Source of the DNA: Chloroflexota bacterium
Lineage (GTDB): Bacteria; Chloroflexota; Limnocylindria; Limnocylindrales; CSP1-4
Length of the DNA stretch: 14,340 bases
NCBI GenBank assembly: GCA_021777365.1
Contig: JAJYDP010000044.1
Span: 1-14,340, forward strand
Direction: 5' to 3'
A model generated the notes under the pieces. The model was given only the letters and a program-made list of their open reading frames with translations. It was not told where the DNA came from and did not search any database. Position numbers and translations under genes: made by a program. Position 1 is the stretch's first letter. Every line of letters starts with the position of its first letter. Shown here one piece after another: positions 1 to 9,590 of this stretch.

Positions 1-1
1 G

Positions 2-214
2 GCCTTCGCCGCCTGGACGTCGTCGCACGCTGGCGAGTTCTTCGCCGTCGTGCTCGACGGGAGGGTCCTCGCGGCACCCTACGTGAAGACGCCGATCACA
101 GATGGGCAGGGCACCCTGATCCTGTCGCAGGACGGCCTGTCGATCCGGGTGCCGGCCGTCGTCGCGATCCTGTCCTCGGGCCCGCTGCCCGACGCGTGGC
201 GCCAGGGGCAGTGA
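2..214 (+). CDS. C-terminal end of a protein with a SecD-type P1-head domain (5' truncated by window)
   Basis: The reading frame is open from the window edge to a TGA at 212-214 and gives the last 70 residues of a protein. The segment FFAVVLDGRVLAAPYV, followed by a TPITDGQG turn and the ending ILSSGPLPDAW, matches the SecDF P1-head subdomain, where an LDG..xxAP strand and a terminal SGxLP motif are typical. In full-length SecD this domain lies outside the membrane, just before the C-terminal membrane helices, and helps proton-driven protein export. Here the chain stops about nine residues after the SGPLP motif with no room for those helices. This is therefore more likely a stand-alone P1-head protein (lipoprotein or membrane-anchored) than SecD itself. 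The N-terminus is not in view, so the anchor and true function are unknown. The stop lies only 7 nt from the stop of the convergent gene at 222. Confidence 0.7.
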   Translation, partial: AFAAWTSSHAGEFFAVVLDGRVLAAPYVKTPITDGQGTLILSQDGLSIRVPAVVAILSSGPLPDAWRQGQ

Positions 215-221
215 CCCGCGA

Positions 222-965
222 TCACGCGCCGTCCGCGGGCAGGTCCAGGTCGAACGCCCAGGGACCGGCGAGCCGCCGGGCGGGGCCCGGGAACGGGTCG
301 AGGAACGCGTCGATGCGGAGGGTCAGGCGCCGGGCGGCAGGCGGAGGCGCGGGCGCGAACCGCAGCTCGATCCGGCCGACCGCGGGGTTCGGGCTGCCCG
401 AGCCCTGGCCGGCAGACGTGTACGCCGTCCCCACGTCGTCGGTGACCGAGACCTCGAGGAAGTGGCCGATCGAGGCCGGCGGCCGGGCGCGCGCGACGAG
501 GCTGCCGATCCCGCCGTCCGCTCGCAACTCGACCGCGTCGAGCTCGACCCGGACGTTCGCGGCCTCGACGGCGGTCCCGGACGTCAGCACGCCGCGGAGG
601 TCGCTCGCGTCGATCGCGCCGACGGCCATCTGCGCTCGGCCGTGGCGCATGATCAGCTCATGGTCGGGCTCAGGGCCCCCCGGCCGTGTCCTGAGAAACG
701 AGACCATGCCCGCGGGCGGGCGCGTGGTCACGGCGAGGACGATCACGAATCCGAGGACCAGCCCGACGAGCAGGCCGGCCCCGACGGGCACGCCGAGCCC
801 GACGAGCATGAGTAGGGCCGCGGCGACGCCGACCACGAGCCCGACCAGTCCCGGCAGCCGGGACGAGACGTTCACGGCGCGAGTATGCGCCCGACCCTCC
901 GGGCCGTCGCTTCGCCACTGCACCTCATCGTGGGCGTCGACCCGCAACTGGCCGTGGGTGCGCAT
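222..965 (-). CDS. Two-helix membrane protein of unknown function
   Basis: I do not recognise the family. From the ATG at 965 it is 247 aa: a charged N-terminus of about 35 residues, two closely spaced hydrophobic segments (starting LVGLVVGVAAALLMLVG and LLVGLVLGFVIVLAVT), then a soluble domain of about 165 residues. That domain has alternating beta-like stretches (HFLEVSVTDDVGTAY, VGRIELRFAP, RRLTLRIDAF) and probably forms a beta-sandwich. The hydrophobic pair and strand pattern make this frame convincing over the long opposite-strand frame, which is Arg/Pro/Ser shadow. The start is uncertain. A GTG at 1049 would add 28 poorly protein-like residues. A GTG at 875 would give 217 aa and lies 6 nt after CATACT, which could fit leaderless initiation; the ATG at 965 has only a weak GGAG upstream. 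It converges on the SecD-head gene with 7 nt between stops. Confidence 0.7.
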   Translation of the reverse strand: MRTHGQLRVDAHDEVQWRSDGPEGRAHTRAVNVSSRLPGLVGLVVGVAAALLMLVGLGVPVGAGLLVGLVLGFVIVLAVTTRPPAGMVSFLRTRPGGPEPDHELIMRHGRAQMAVGAIDASDLRGVLTSGTAVEAANVRVELDAVELRADGGIGSLVARARPPASIGHFLEVSVTDDVGTAYTSAGQGSGSPNPAVGRIELRFAPAPPPAARRLTLRIDAFLDPFPGPARRLAGPWAFDLDLPADGA

Positions 966-1078
966 GAGCGCTCGCTCCACTTCGGCTCGACAACGACGGG
1001 GGCTGGGGAGCCGATCGGGGCCTTGTCGTAGGACGTAGGTCGCCCGCACGCCCGCCCCGTGACCGCGTGCCGGACGCT

Positions 1079-1099
1079 ACAAGCAACCGAACAAGCAAC
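1079..1099. repeat. Short tandem direct repeat, ACAAGCAAC x2
   Basis: ACAAGCAAC occurs at 1079-1087 and 1091-1099, separated by CGA, so the period is 12 bp. It is A-rich in a very GC-rich setting and sits 30 to 115 bp upstream of the possible starts of the minus-strand membrane protein. It could be a regulator site on one face of the helix, or it may be incidental. Confidence 0.4.
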
Positions 1100-1180
1100 G
1101 TAGGCGCAGGTGCCTGCACCCTGCCGCACCCAATCTCACGCTCAGACGCCACGATCCGAGGTTCGGCAGACTGTTGGCTG

Positions 1181-1223
1181 GGGTTTTCAAGACCGCCGCA
1201 TTCAACCGCTCTGCCACCTCTCC
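1181..1223 (-). pseudogene. tRNA-Ser(TGA) 5' half, 3' half missing
   Basis: Read on the minus strand from 1223, the sequence begins GGAGAGGTGGCAGAGCGG, then TTGAATGCGGCGGT and the anticodon loop CTTGAAA with anticodon TGA. This is an almost textbook bacterial tRNA-Ser from acceptor 5' strand through D arm to anticodon arm. The anticodon stem continues as ACCCC, leaving one C-C mismatch against GCGGT. After that the match ends. I find no long variable arm, no GGTTCGAATCC-like T arm and no CCTCTCC acceptor strand down to about 1080. The gene is therefore a truncated remnant and could not give a functional tRNA. It may mark an old recombination or integration junction next to the Kdp locus, or a deletion. 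An assembly join is also possible. Confidence 0.75.
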
Positions 1224-1358
1224 GTCGATCACGACGTGGCTGGCAGGCTGGCTCGCCCTGCCATCGTCGGTAGAGTAGCAGCCGTTCTGCCGCTCCCTCC
1301 GGGCGATCGCCTGCGACGGCCTCGAACGCGCCGATCTGCCGGTGGGCGGGCTCCCTGG

Positions 1359-1372
1359 GGCCGTCGACGGCC
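1359..1372. promoter_or_regulatory. 14-bp perfect palindrome upstream of the sensor kinase
   Basis: GGCCGTCGACGGCC is a perfect inverted repeat, ending 78 bp before the ATG at 1451. Its position between the tRNA remnant and the kinase gene fits an operator or a promoter-proximal hairpin, but palindromes of C and G arise easily in DNA of this composition. No partner copy is visible upstream of the pump operon. Confidence 0.3.
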
Positions 1373-1450
1373 ACGCCGCGCTGACTCGCGCGGGCGACTG
1401 CGATCGACCGGCTCCCGTCCGCCGTGGAGCGCCGCTCGAGACCCACTACC

Positions 1451-3049
1451 ATGAGCCCGCCGATGCATGAGTGGTGGGACCGTGGTCGCGGGACGAGGCT
1501 CCGGCAAACCGCCGCCGTGAGCGGCGGCGTCGTCGCGGCCCTGGCACTCTCCACGGCCGCGATCGCGCTGCTGCACGGCGTGCTCGGCGTCCCGTACCCC
1601 GCGCCCGTGTACCTGCTGGCGGTGCTGGCGGTGGGCCTGACGTCCGGCACGATCCCGGCGGTCGCCACCTCCGTGGCGGCGTTCCTGCTCTACGACTTCC
1701 TCTTCGTCCAGCCCCTGTACACGCTGACGGTGGCGGATCCGCTGGAATGGCTCGACCTGGTGCTGTTCCTGGCGGTCGCCATCGCGATCGGCCGCCTTGC
1801 CGCGCTCGTGGCCGCCCGCGCGCAGGAGGCCCTGGAACGGGCCCGCGAGGCAGAGGCGCTGGTGGAGATCAGCCGCATCCTCGCGACCAGCGAGTCGGCG
1901 CAGGCCGCGGCGCCCGACGTGCTGGCCCGCCTGGTCGCGGCGACGGGCGTCGACCGGACCTGGATGGGCCTCGGGCCGAGCCCGGGCGACGAGCACGTCG
2001 TGGCGGACAGCGACCCGTCCGAGCCGCGACCCGGGGGCGTCTGGCAGGTGGTGCTCGAACGCCCGGCGCCGGGCGCCCTCCCGCGCTGGGTCCGCACGCA
2101 TGCCCCGGGCCCGTCCCGCGGCGGCACCCGCGAGCCCGGCGTGACGCTGTACCGGGTCCCGATGGAGGTCGGTGGCGAGATCGCGGGGTCGCTGTGGGCC
2201 ACGCGGGGCCGGGACCGCGACCTGCCGGGACGCTCCGAGACGCGCATCCTGTCGTCCGCGGCCGACCAGCTCGGCCAGGTCGCGCGGCGGGACCGGCTCG
2301 CCGCCGAGGCGACCGCGGCCGAGGTCGCCCGCCAGAGCGACCGCCTCAAGACGGCCCTCCTCGACTCGGTCTCCCACGACCTGCGGACCCCGCTGGCCAC
2401 GATCCGCGCCTCGGCCGGCAGCCTCCTGGACCCGGAGATCGAGTGGTCGGCCGACGAGCAGCGCGCGGCCCTCCGCTCGATCGACGCGGAGGCCGAGCGC
2501 ATGAACCGACTGGTGCGCAACCTGCTCGACCTGAGCCGCATCGAGGGCGGCGCGCTCCATCCGGACCTGGAGCCCCACGACGTGGACGACGTGGTCGCGA
2601 GCGCCGTCCAGCGCGCCCGGTCCGCCACCGACAAGCGCATCGAGGTGCGAACCGAGCCGGACCTGCCGCCGGCGATGGTGGATGACCTGTACCTGGATGA
2701 GATCCTGTCCAACCTGCTGGAGAACGCCGTCCGCCACGGCGGCGACCGGATCGTCGTGGGGGCGTCGACCGTCGGCGGCGGGGCGCAGATCGAGCTCATC
2801 GTCGAGGACGATGGGCCGGGCGTTCCCGACGCGGCGATGCCGCGCCTGTTCGACAAGTTCTTCCGGGTCGACCGCTCGGGGGCCGGACGCCGGGGCATGG
2901 GCGTGGGCCTCACCGTCGTGCAGGGGCTTGCGCGCGCCATGGGCGGCGACGTCACGGCCGGCCGGAGCGACCTCGGCGGGCTCGCCGTCGCCGTGCGGGT
3001 CCCCGCCGCGCCGGACGGGCTGCCGGCCGCGGCCGGGACGGCCCCGTGA
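1451..3049 (+). CDS. kdpD: KdpD-type sensor histidine kinase, C-terminal half only (DUF4118-GAF-HisKA-HATPase)
   Basis: This 532-aa protein is the membrane and kinase half of KdpD. It senses potassium or osmotic stress and phosphorylates KdpE. After a short cytoplasmic N-terminus come four membrane helices (about residues 20-118) with the KdpD hallmark YDFLFVQPLYTLTVADP. A GAF-like region follows (about 130-280), then the HisKA H-box SVSHDLRTPLA with phospho-acceptor His309, and an HATPase domain with N-box NLLENAVRHG, G1 motif VEDDGPGVP and G2 motif GMGVGLTVVQG. All catalytic motifs look intact. It lacks the about 400-residue KdpD/USP N-terminus of E. coli KdpD (894 aa); that half is encoded separately at 3735-4967 on the other strand. 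Possible starts are GTG 1424, ATG 1451 and ATG 1463; none has a strong ribosome binding site, and I chose 1451. The stop overlaps the kdpE start (GTGA), so the two are translationally coupled. Confidence 0.9.
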   Translation: MSPPMHEWWDRGRGTRLRQTAAVSGGVVAALALSTAAIALLHGVLGVPYPAPVYLLAVLAVGLTSGTIPAVATSVAAFLLYDFLFVQPLYTLTVADPLEWLDLVLFLAVAIAIGRLAALVAARAQEALERAREAEALVEISRILATSESAQAAAPDVLARLVAATGVDRTWMGLGPSPGDEHVVADSDPSEPRPGGVWQVVLERPAPGALPRWVRTHAPGPSRGGTREPGVTLYRVPMEVGGEIAGSLWATRGRDRDLPGRSETRILSSAADQLGQVARRDRLAAEATAAEVARQSDRLKTALLDSVSHDLRTPLATIRASAGSLLDPEIEWSADEQRAALRSIDAEAERMNRLVRNLLDLSRIEGGALHPDLEPHDVDDVVASAVQRARSATDKRIEVRTEPDLPPAMVDDLYLDEILSNLLENAVRHGGDRIVVGASTVGGGAQIELIVEDDGPGVPDAAMPRLFDKFFRVDRSGAGRRGMGVGLTVVQGLARAMGGDVTAGRSDLGGLAVAVRVPAAPDGLPAAAGTAP

Positions 3050-3756
3050 CCATGGCCGACGGAGGGCTGCGCCTCCTGGTCGTGGAGGACGACGAGGCGA
3101 CCAGGCAGATCGTCGCCACCTTCCTGGAAAAGCACGGCCACCACGTGGACCAGGCCGGCGACGCGGCGGAGGCGCTCCGGCTGTGGGCGGCCCACCGCGC
3201 CGATCTCGTGCTCCTCGATCTCGGACTGCCCGACCTGGACGGGGTGGACGTCGTCCGGCGCATCCGCAGGGAGGCCACCACCCCGATCATCATCCTCTCC
3301 GCGCGGGGCGAGGAGCGGGACAAGGTGGCCGGGCTCGAGGCCGGCGCCGACGACTACCTCACCAAGCCATTCGGCATGGAGGAGCTCCACGCCCGGATGC
3401 GCGCCGTGCTGCGCCGCTCGGCGGGACCGGGGGCGGACGCCGAGGGGGTGCTGGTCCTCGGCCCCGTGTCACTCGACCCGGTGCGTCGGGAAGTCCGCGT
3501 GGGCGATCGGCCGGTCGATCTGACGGTGCGCGAGTACGAGCTCCTGAAGGTCCTCCTCTCGCAGCCGGGACGAGTCGTCACCCGCCAGCGCCTGCTGCGC
3601 AGCGTCTGGGGAGCCGCCTACGCAGAGGAGGCGCACTACCTGCACGTGTACGTGAGCCGAGTGCGCCGCAAGCTGGCGGATGCGGATCCCACCGGCGCCG
3701 CGGGCCGGATCATCGTGGCCGAGCCGGGGGTCGGCTACCGCGTGGTCGATCGCTGA
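3046..3756 (+). CDS. kdpE: KdpE response regulator (OmpR/PhoB family)
   Basis: This is the DNA-binding partner of the kinase just upstream and the expected activator of the kdpFABC operon. It is 236 aa from a GTG that overlaps the kinase stop (GTGA); an ATG two codons later (3052) is equally possible. The receiver domain occupies about residues 8-124: acidic pocket EDD at 14-16, phospho-acceptor Asp58 in LLDLGLPD, Ser85 at the switch position and Lys107 in YLTKPF. A winged-helix Trans_reg_C domain fills about 137-234, with VREYELLKVL, the recognition-helix region HYLHVYVSRVRRKL and the closing GVGYRV strand typical of the family. Length and domain order are normal for KdpE. The last 22 bases overlap the 3' end of the convergent KdpD N-terminal gene, so there is no room for a terminator between them. 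Confidence 0.93.
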   Translation: MTMADGGLRLLVVEDDEATRQIVATFLEKHGHHVDQAGDAAEALRLWAAHRADLVLLDLGLPDLDGVDVVRRIRREATTPIIILSARGEERDKVAGLEAGADDYLTKPFGMEELHARMRAVLRRSAGPGADAEGVLVLGPVSLDPVRREVRVGDRPVDLTVREYELLKVLLSQPGRVVTRQRLLRSVWGAAYAEEAHYLHVYVSRVRRKLADADPTGAAGRIIVAEPGVGYRVVDR

Positions 3757-4967
3757 TCCCCGCCCCCGGCGTCCCCGGCGTCCCCGGCGGCGACCAGGTG
3801 GACTTCCACGCCCGGCGCCGCGCGCAAGAGCCGATCGGCGACGGAGCTCCGCAGGATCCGGTCCAGCACGGTGCGCTGCTCCTGGACGAGCACGACGTGG
3901 GCCACGCGGCGGGCACGGACGACCGCCGTCAGCCCGGCCACGAGGTCCTGGGCCTCCTGCCGCACCACTTCCGCGCCGAGGTCCACGGCGTAATCCACGT
4001 TCTGCTGCAGGTCCTGGAGCCGGTCGCGCGACATCCCCAGGGCCGGCGTCTCCACCGCCACGGCCAGGAGCGGCGCCCGCAGCGCGCCCGCCAGCGCCGC
4101 GGCCCGGCGCACCGCGTGGCGCGCGGCGGGCCGGGCGTCGAGCACGACCAGCACGCGCTCGCTCACGGCGGGCAGCCTGCGCAGGCCCCGCTCGGTGACG
4201 ATCTCCTCCAGCTCCTCGTCCACCTGCCCGGCCACGAACCGGAGGCTGAGATCCCGGAGCGCCGTCAGGTTCGGCTCCGTGAAGAATCGCTCGAGGGCGA
4301 TCGCGGCCCGATCCGGCGGGTAGACGTTGCCGTGGCGCATCCGCTGGCGCAGGGCGTGCGGGCTCATGTCGACCAGCTCGATCTCGTCCGCGGCGCGGAC
4401 GACGTCATCCGGCACGCGCTCGCGGACCGGCACGCCGAGGATCGTCTGCACCGCATCGGCGAGCGAGTCGATGTGCTGGACGTTGCAGGTGCTGATGACG
4501 TGGATCCCGGCGTCCAGGATCAGCTCGACGTCCTGCCAGCGCTTCTCGCGGGGGGACCCGGGCACGTTGGTGTGGGCGAGCTCGTCCACCAGCGCGATGG
4601 CCGGGTGGCGGGCGATCACGGCGTCGGTGTCCATCTCCTCGACCACGACCCCGCGGTACTCGATCCGCGCCCGGGGCACGATCTCGAGACCGTCCAGCAG
4701 CGCCGCCGTGTTGCGCCGCCCGTACGTCTCGACGAACCCGACCACGACGTCGGCGCCCCGATCGTGCCGGCGATGCGCCTCCTCCAGCATCCTGTACGTC
4801 TTGCCGACGCCGGGCGCCATGCCGAGGTAGACCCGCAGCCGTCCGCGCCCCTCGGGCTGGTCCGCGCGGACGCGCGCCAGCATCTCGTCCCCGGTCGGGC
4901 GCTCCTCGTCGATCCGATCGTCCATCCCGGTCCGCGTCCTTCCGTCCGATCCGTCCAGGCCCATCAT
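3735..4967 (-). CDS. kdpD: KdpD N-terminal half: KdpD ATP-binding plus USP domain, stand-alone protein
   Basis: This 410-aa soluble protein corresponds to the cytoplasmic N-terminal half of KdpD. The KdpD domain (about residues 40-250) has Walker A GMAPGVGKT at 49-57, the FVETYGR segment, Walker B-like LVDELAHTNVPG around 126-137 and STCNVQHIDSL. A universal-stress-protein-like domain follows (about 270-393). The protein ends with a polar Gly/Asp/Ala tail and has no membrane helix or kinase module. In E. coli this half binds ATP and modulates the kinase/phosphatase balance, and the USP domain is involved in input sensing; here it must act in trans. The ATG at 4967 is 1 nt beyond the kdpC stop, so it is coupled to the pump genes. 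A second in-frame ATG at 4922, with GGAAGGA about 10 nt upstream, would give 395 aa and keeps all motifs. It converges on kdpE with a 22-nt overlap. Confidence 0.92.
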   Translation of the reverse strand: MMGLDGSDGRTRTGMDDRIDEERPTGDEMLARVRADQPEGRGRLRVYLGMAPGVGKTYRMLEEAHRRHDRGADVVVGFVETYGRRNTAALLDGLEIVPRARIEYRGVVVEEMDTDAVIARHPAIALVDELAHTNVPGSPREKRWQDVELILDAGIHVISTCNVQHIDSLADAVQTILGVPVRERVPDDVVRAADEIELVDMSPHALRQRMRHGNVYPPDRAAIALERFFTEPNLTALRDLSLRFVAGQVDEELEEIVTERGLRRLPAVSERVLVVLDARPAARHAVRRAAALAGALRAPLLAVAVETPALGMSRDRLQDLQQNVDYAVDLGAEVVRQEAQDLVAGLTAVVRARRVAHVVLVQEQRTVLDRILRSSVADRLLRAAPGVEVHLVAAGDAGDAGGGDQRSTTR

Positions 4968-4968
4968 C

Positions 4969-5574
4969 TCAGGCGCCGGGCTTCAGCAGCCCGTCGAGAT
5001 CCAGGTTGAGGAGCAGCACGTTCACGTGTGCCGCCCCGAGGAAGCCCAGCATGGGCCCCGAGGTGTGCTTCGCGACCAGCGCCTGGACGGCCGCCACCGT
5101 CATCCCGCGGGCCCGGGCCACGCGCGGCACCTGGTAGGCGGCCGCCGCGGGGCTGATGTCCGGGTCGAGCCCCGACGCCGAGGCGGTCACCAGGTCGACG
5201 GGGATCGGCGCGTTGCCGTTCGCCCTGCGCAGCGCGTCCACGCGCTGGACCACCTCGTCGATGAGCTGGCGGCTGGTCGGCCCGAGGTTGGAGCCACCGG
5301 AACCGGCGGCGTCGTAGCCGCCGGGGTTGGACGGCGTGACGCCCGCGGCCGAGGGGCGGCCCCAGAAGTACTGCGGTTCGTCGAAGTACTGGCCGATCAG
5401 CGACGAGCCGACGGTCTTCCCGTCGACCACGATGAAGGAGCCGTTGGCCTGGGCCGGAAACGCCACCTGCGCCACCGCCGTGACCGCGGCCGGGTAGACG
5501 AGCCCCGTGATGATCGTGAGGACGGCCAGCAGGGCGATCGCCGGCCAGAGCTGGTTCCGGAGGAAGGCACGCAT
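4969..5574 (-). CDS. kdpC: KdpC, subunit of the potassium-transporting ATPase
   Basis: KdpC is the single-span accessory subunit that stabilises the KdpFABC complex and raises its ATP affinity. The 201-aa chain begins with a short cytoplasmic tail, one membrane helix at about residues 12-35, then an external domain with family motifs [29 protein letters not shown] and the conserved block [16 protein letters not shown] followed by [10 protein letters not shown]. Its length is normal or slightly long for the family. The ATG at 5574 is preceded by TAGGGAG about 10 nt upstream; this ribosome binding site overlaps the kdpB stop codon, and the two reading frames are separated by only 12 nt. The KdpD N-terminal gene follows after 1 nt. 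Confidence 0.96.
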   Translation of the reverse strand: MRAFLRNQLWPAIALLAVLTIITGLVYPAAVTAVAQVAFPAQANGSFIVVDGKTVGSSLIGQYFDEPQYFWGRPSAAGVTPSNPGGYDAAGSGGSNLGPTSRQLIDEVVQRVDALRRANGNAPIPVDLVTASASGLDPDISPAAAAYQVPRVARARGMTVAAVQALVAKHTSGPMLGFLGAAHVNVLLLNLDLDGLLKPGA

Positions 5575-5586
5575 CGCGGCCGCTCC

Positions 5587-7863
<2,277 letters not shown>

Positions 7864-7866
7864 GGC

Positions 7867-9579
7867 TCAGAAGACCTTTCCGGCGTGCATCAGGAACTCC
7901 TCGACGATCGGCCCGAGCGAGAGCGCCGGGAAGAAGGTGAGCGCGCCGACGATCACGAGGACGCCGATCAGGAGACCCACCCACAGCGCCCCCGTGGTGG
8001 GGAACGTGCCCAGCGACGGTGCCACGGCCCGCTTGCCGGCCATGGAGCCGGCGATGGCGAGTGCCGGGACGATCTCCGCGAAGCGCCCGATCAGCATCGC
8101 GAACGCCCCCGCGATGTTGTAGAAGGGCGTGTTCCCGTTCAGGCCGGCGAACGCCGATCCGTTGTTGCCGGTCATGCTGGAGAACGCGTACAGGATCTCG
8201 GTGAAGCCGTGCGGCCCGGCGTTGGCGACGCTGGAGGTCCCGGCCGGCGTGGCGGCCGCGATCGCGGTGAGGACCAGGATGCTGGCGGCCATGGCCAGCA
8301 CGGCCAGCATCGCCATCTTCACCTCGAACGACTCGATCTTCTTGCCGAGGTACTCGGGGGTCCGGCCCACCATGAGCCCGGCGATGAAGACGGCCAGGAT
8401 CGCGCCGAAGACCAGGTGGCCATAGAGGCCGGCCCCGATCCCGCCGGGCGCGACCTCCCCCAGCTCGATGAGGAAGAGCGACACGAGCCCGCCGAGCGGC
8501 AGGAAGCTGTCCTGCATGGCGTTGACCGCGCCCGTGCTGGTGCCCGTGGTCACGACCGAGAAGAGCGCGCTCGTCTGGGCCCCGAACCGGACCTCCTTGC
8601 CCTCCATGTTGCCGAGGGCCGTGCTGACCTGGCTCGGGAAGAGCGGGTTGGCCCGGATCTCGCTCGCCGTCGACACCGCCACGGCGACCACGAGGATGAC
8701 CATCATCGCGGCGAAGAGCGCCCAGCCCTGCCGCTCGTCCCGCGCCATCCGCCCGAAGGTGTTGGTGAGGGCGAAGGGGATCAGCAGGATCAGGAACATC
8801 TCGATCCAGTTCGTCAGGCCGTTGGGGTTCTCGAACGGGTGGGCCGAGTTCGCGTTGAAGAAGCCGCCCCCGTTGTTGCCGAGCTCCTTGATCGCCTCCT
8901 GCGAGGCCACCGGCCCGACCGGGATCGTCTGGGTGCCACCCTGGAGGGTGTGCACCAGGGCCGCCGGGTTGAACGACTGGACGACGCCCTGCGAGACCAG
9001 CACGATCGCGGCCACGAACGCGATGGGGACCAGGATGTAGAGCGTGGTCCGCGTGACGTCCACCCAGAAGTTGCCGATGGTGCGGATGCCACGCCGGGTC
9101 AGGCCCCGCACCAGGGCGATGGCCACCGCGAGGCCCATCGCCGCGGAGGTGAAATTGCGCACGGCGAGCCCCGCCATCTGGGTCAGGTCGCTCATGGCGG
9201 TCTCGCCGGCGTAGTTCTGCCAGTTGGTGTTCGTCTCGAAGCTGACCGCGGTGTTGAACGCCAGGTTGGGGGCCACGGGGCCCGCCCCGCCCGGGTTCAG
9301 GGGCAACAGGCCCTGGATGCGCTGCTGGAGGTACAGCACGAGGATCCCGACGAACGCGAAGACGAGCACGGAGATCGCGTACGAGGTCCACGGCTGCTCC
9401 CTGCTCTCGTCCACGCCGAGCACCCGGTAGATGCCGCGTTCCACGGGGCGGACGACGGGCGTCAGGAAGGTCCGCTCGCCCGCCATCACGCGCTGGATGT
9501 ACCCGCCGAACGGGCGCGTCGCCAGGACGATCGCAGCGAGCAGCGCCAGGCCCTGGACGAGGGCCTCCAGGTTGGTCAC
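7867..9579 (-). CDS. kdpA: KdpA, potassium-channel-like subunit of KdpFABC
   Basis: KdpA is the potassium-selective membrane subunit, built of four pseudo-repeats each with a filter loop. The four loops are recognisable: FETNTNWQNYAGE (around 114-126), ELGNNGGGFFNANSAHPFENP (around 232-252), TTGTSTGAVNAMQDSF (around 344-359) and MTGNNGSAFAGL (around 469-480). The protein is 570 aa, normal for the family, with about ten hydrophobic segments. I chose the GTG at 9579 (MTNLEALVQGLALL) because an AGAGGGA ribosome binding site lies about 6 nt upstream and because KdpA proteins start just before this first helix. The frame stays open upstream to 9789, but that part runs through kdpF and the miniprotein gene and is not coding in this frame. 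It starts 11 nt after the kdpF stop and ends 3 nt before kdpB. Confidence 0.97.
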   Translation of the reverse strand: MTNLEALVQGLALLAAIVLATRPFGGYIQRVMAGERTFLTPVVRPVERGIYRVLGVDESREQPWTSYAISVLVFAFVGILVLYLQQRIQGLLPLNPGGAGPVAPNLAFNTAVSFETNTNWQNYAGETAMSDLTQMAGLAVRNFTSAAMGLAVAIALVRGLTRRGIRTIGNFWVDVTRTTLYILVPIAFVAAIVLVSQGVVQSFNPAALVHTLQGGTQTIPVGPVASQEAIKELGNNGGGFFNANSAHPFENPNGLTNWIEMFLILLIPFALTNTFGRMARDERQGWALFAAMMVILVVAVAVSTASEIRANPLFPSQVSTALGNMEGKEVRFGAQTSALFSVVTTGTSTGAVNAMQDSFLPLGGLVSLFLIELGEVAPGGIGAGLYGHLVFGAILAVFIAGLMVGRTPEYLGKKIESFEVKMAMLAVLAMAASILVLTAIAAATPAGTSSVANAGPHGFTEILYAFSSMTGNNGSAFAGLNGNTPFYNIAGAFAMLIGRFAEIVPALAIAGSMAGKRAVAPSLGTFPTTGALWVGLLIGVLVIVGALTFFPALSLGPIVEEFLMHAGKVF

Positions 9580-9590
9580 GGATCCCTCTT

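Larger units (their letters stand above)
966..1450. other. Gene-poor intergenic region with tRNA remnant and small repeats
   Basis: About 485 bases lie between the starts of two divergent genes (minus-strand membrane protein, plus-strand kinase). Frames that are open here show no domain or membrane pattern and I take them as chance frames of GC-rich DNA. The stretch holds a tRNA-Ser 5' half (1181-1223), two copies of ACAAGCAAC 12 bp apart (1079-1087, 1091-1099), an imperfect dyad GGTGC-CT-GCACC (1109-1120), a GGCGATCGCC palindrome (1302-1311) and a 14-bp perfect palindrome (1359-1372). The promoters of both flanking genes should lie here, but I cannot identify a convincing -35/-10 pair. TAGAGT at 1271-1276 resembles a -10 but has no good -35. 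Confidence 0.6.

Noticed and set aside
196..1038. A plus-strand open frame of 280 codons overlapping the two-helix membrane protein
   Set aside because: No hydrophobic or domain pattern, rich in Arg/Ser/Thr/Pro; the minus-strand frame has two membrane helices and beta-strand pattern.
1302..1311. GGCGATCGCC palindrome as an operator
   Set aside because: This word is common as a scattered palindrome in many GC-rich genomes and has no partner site here.
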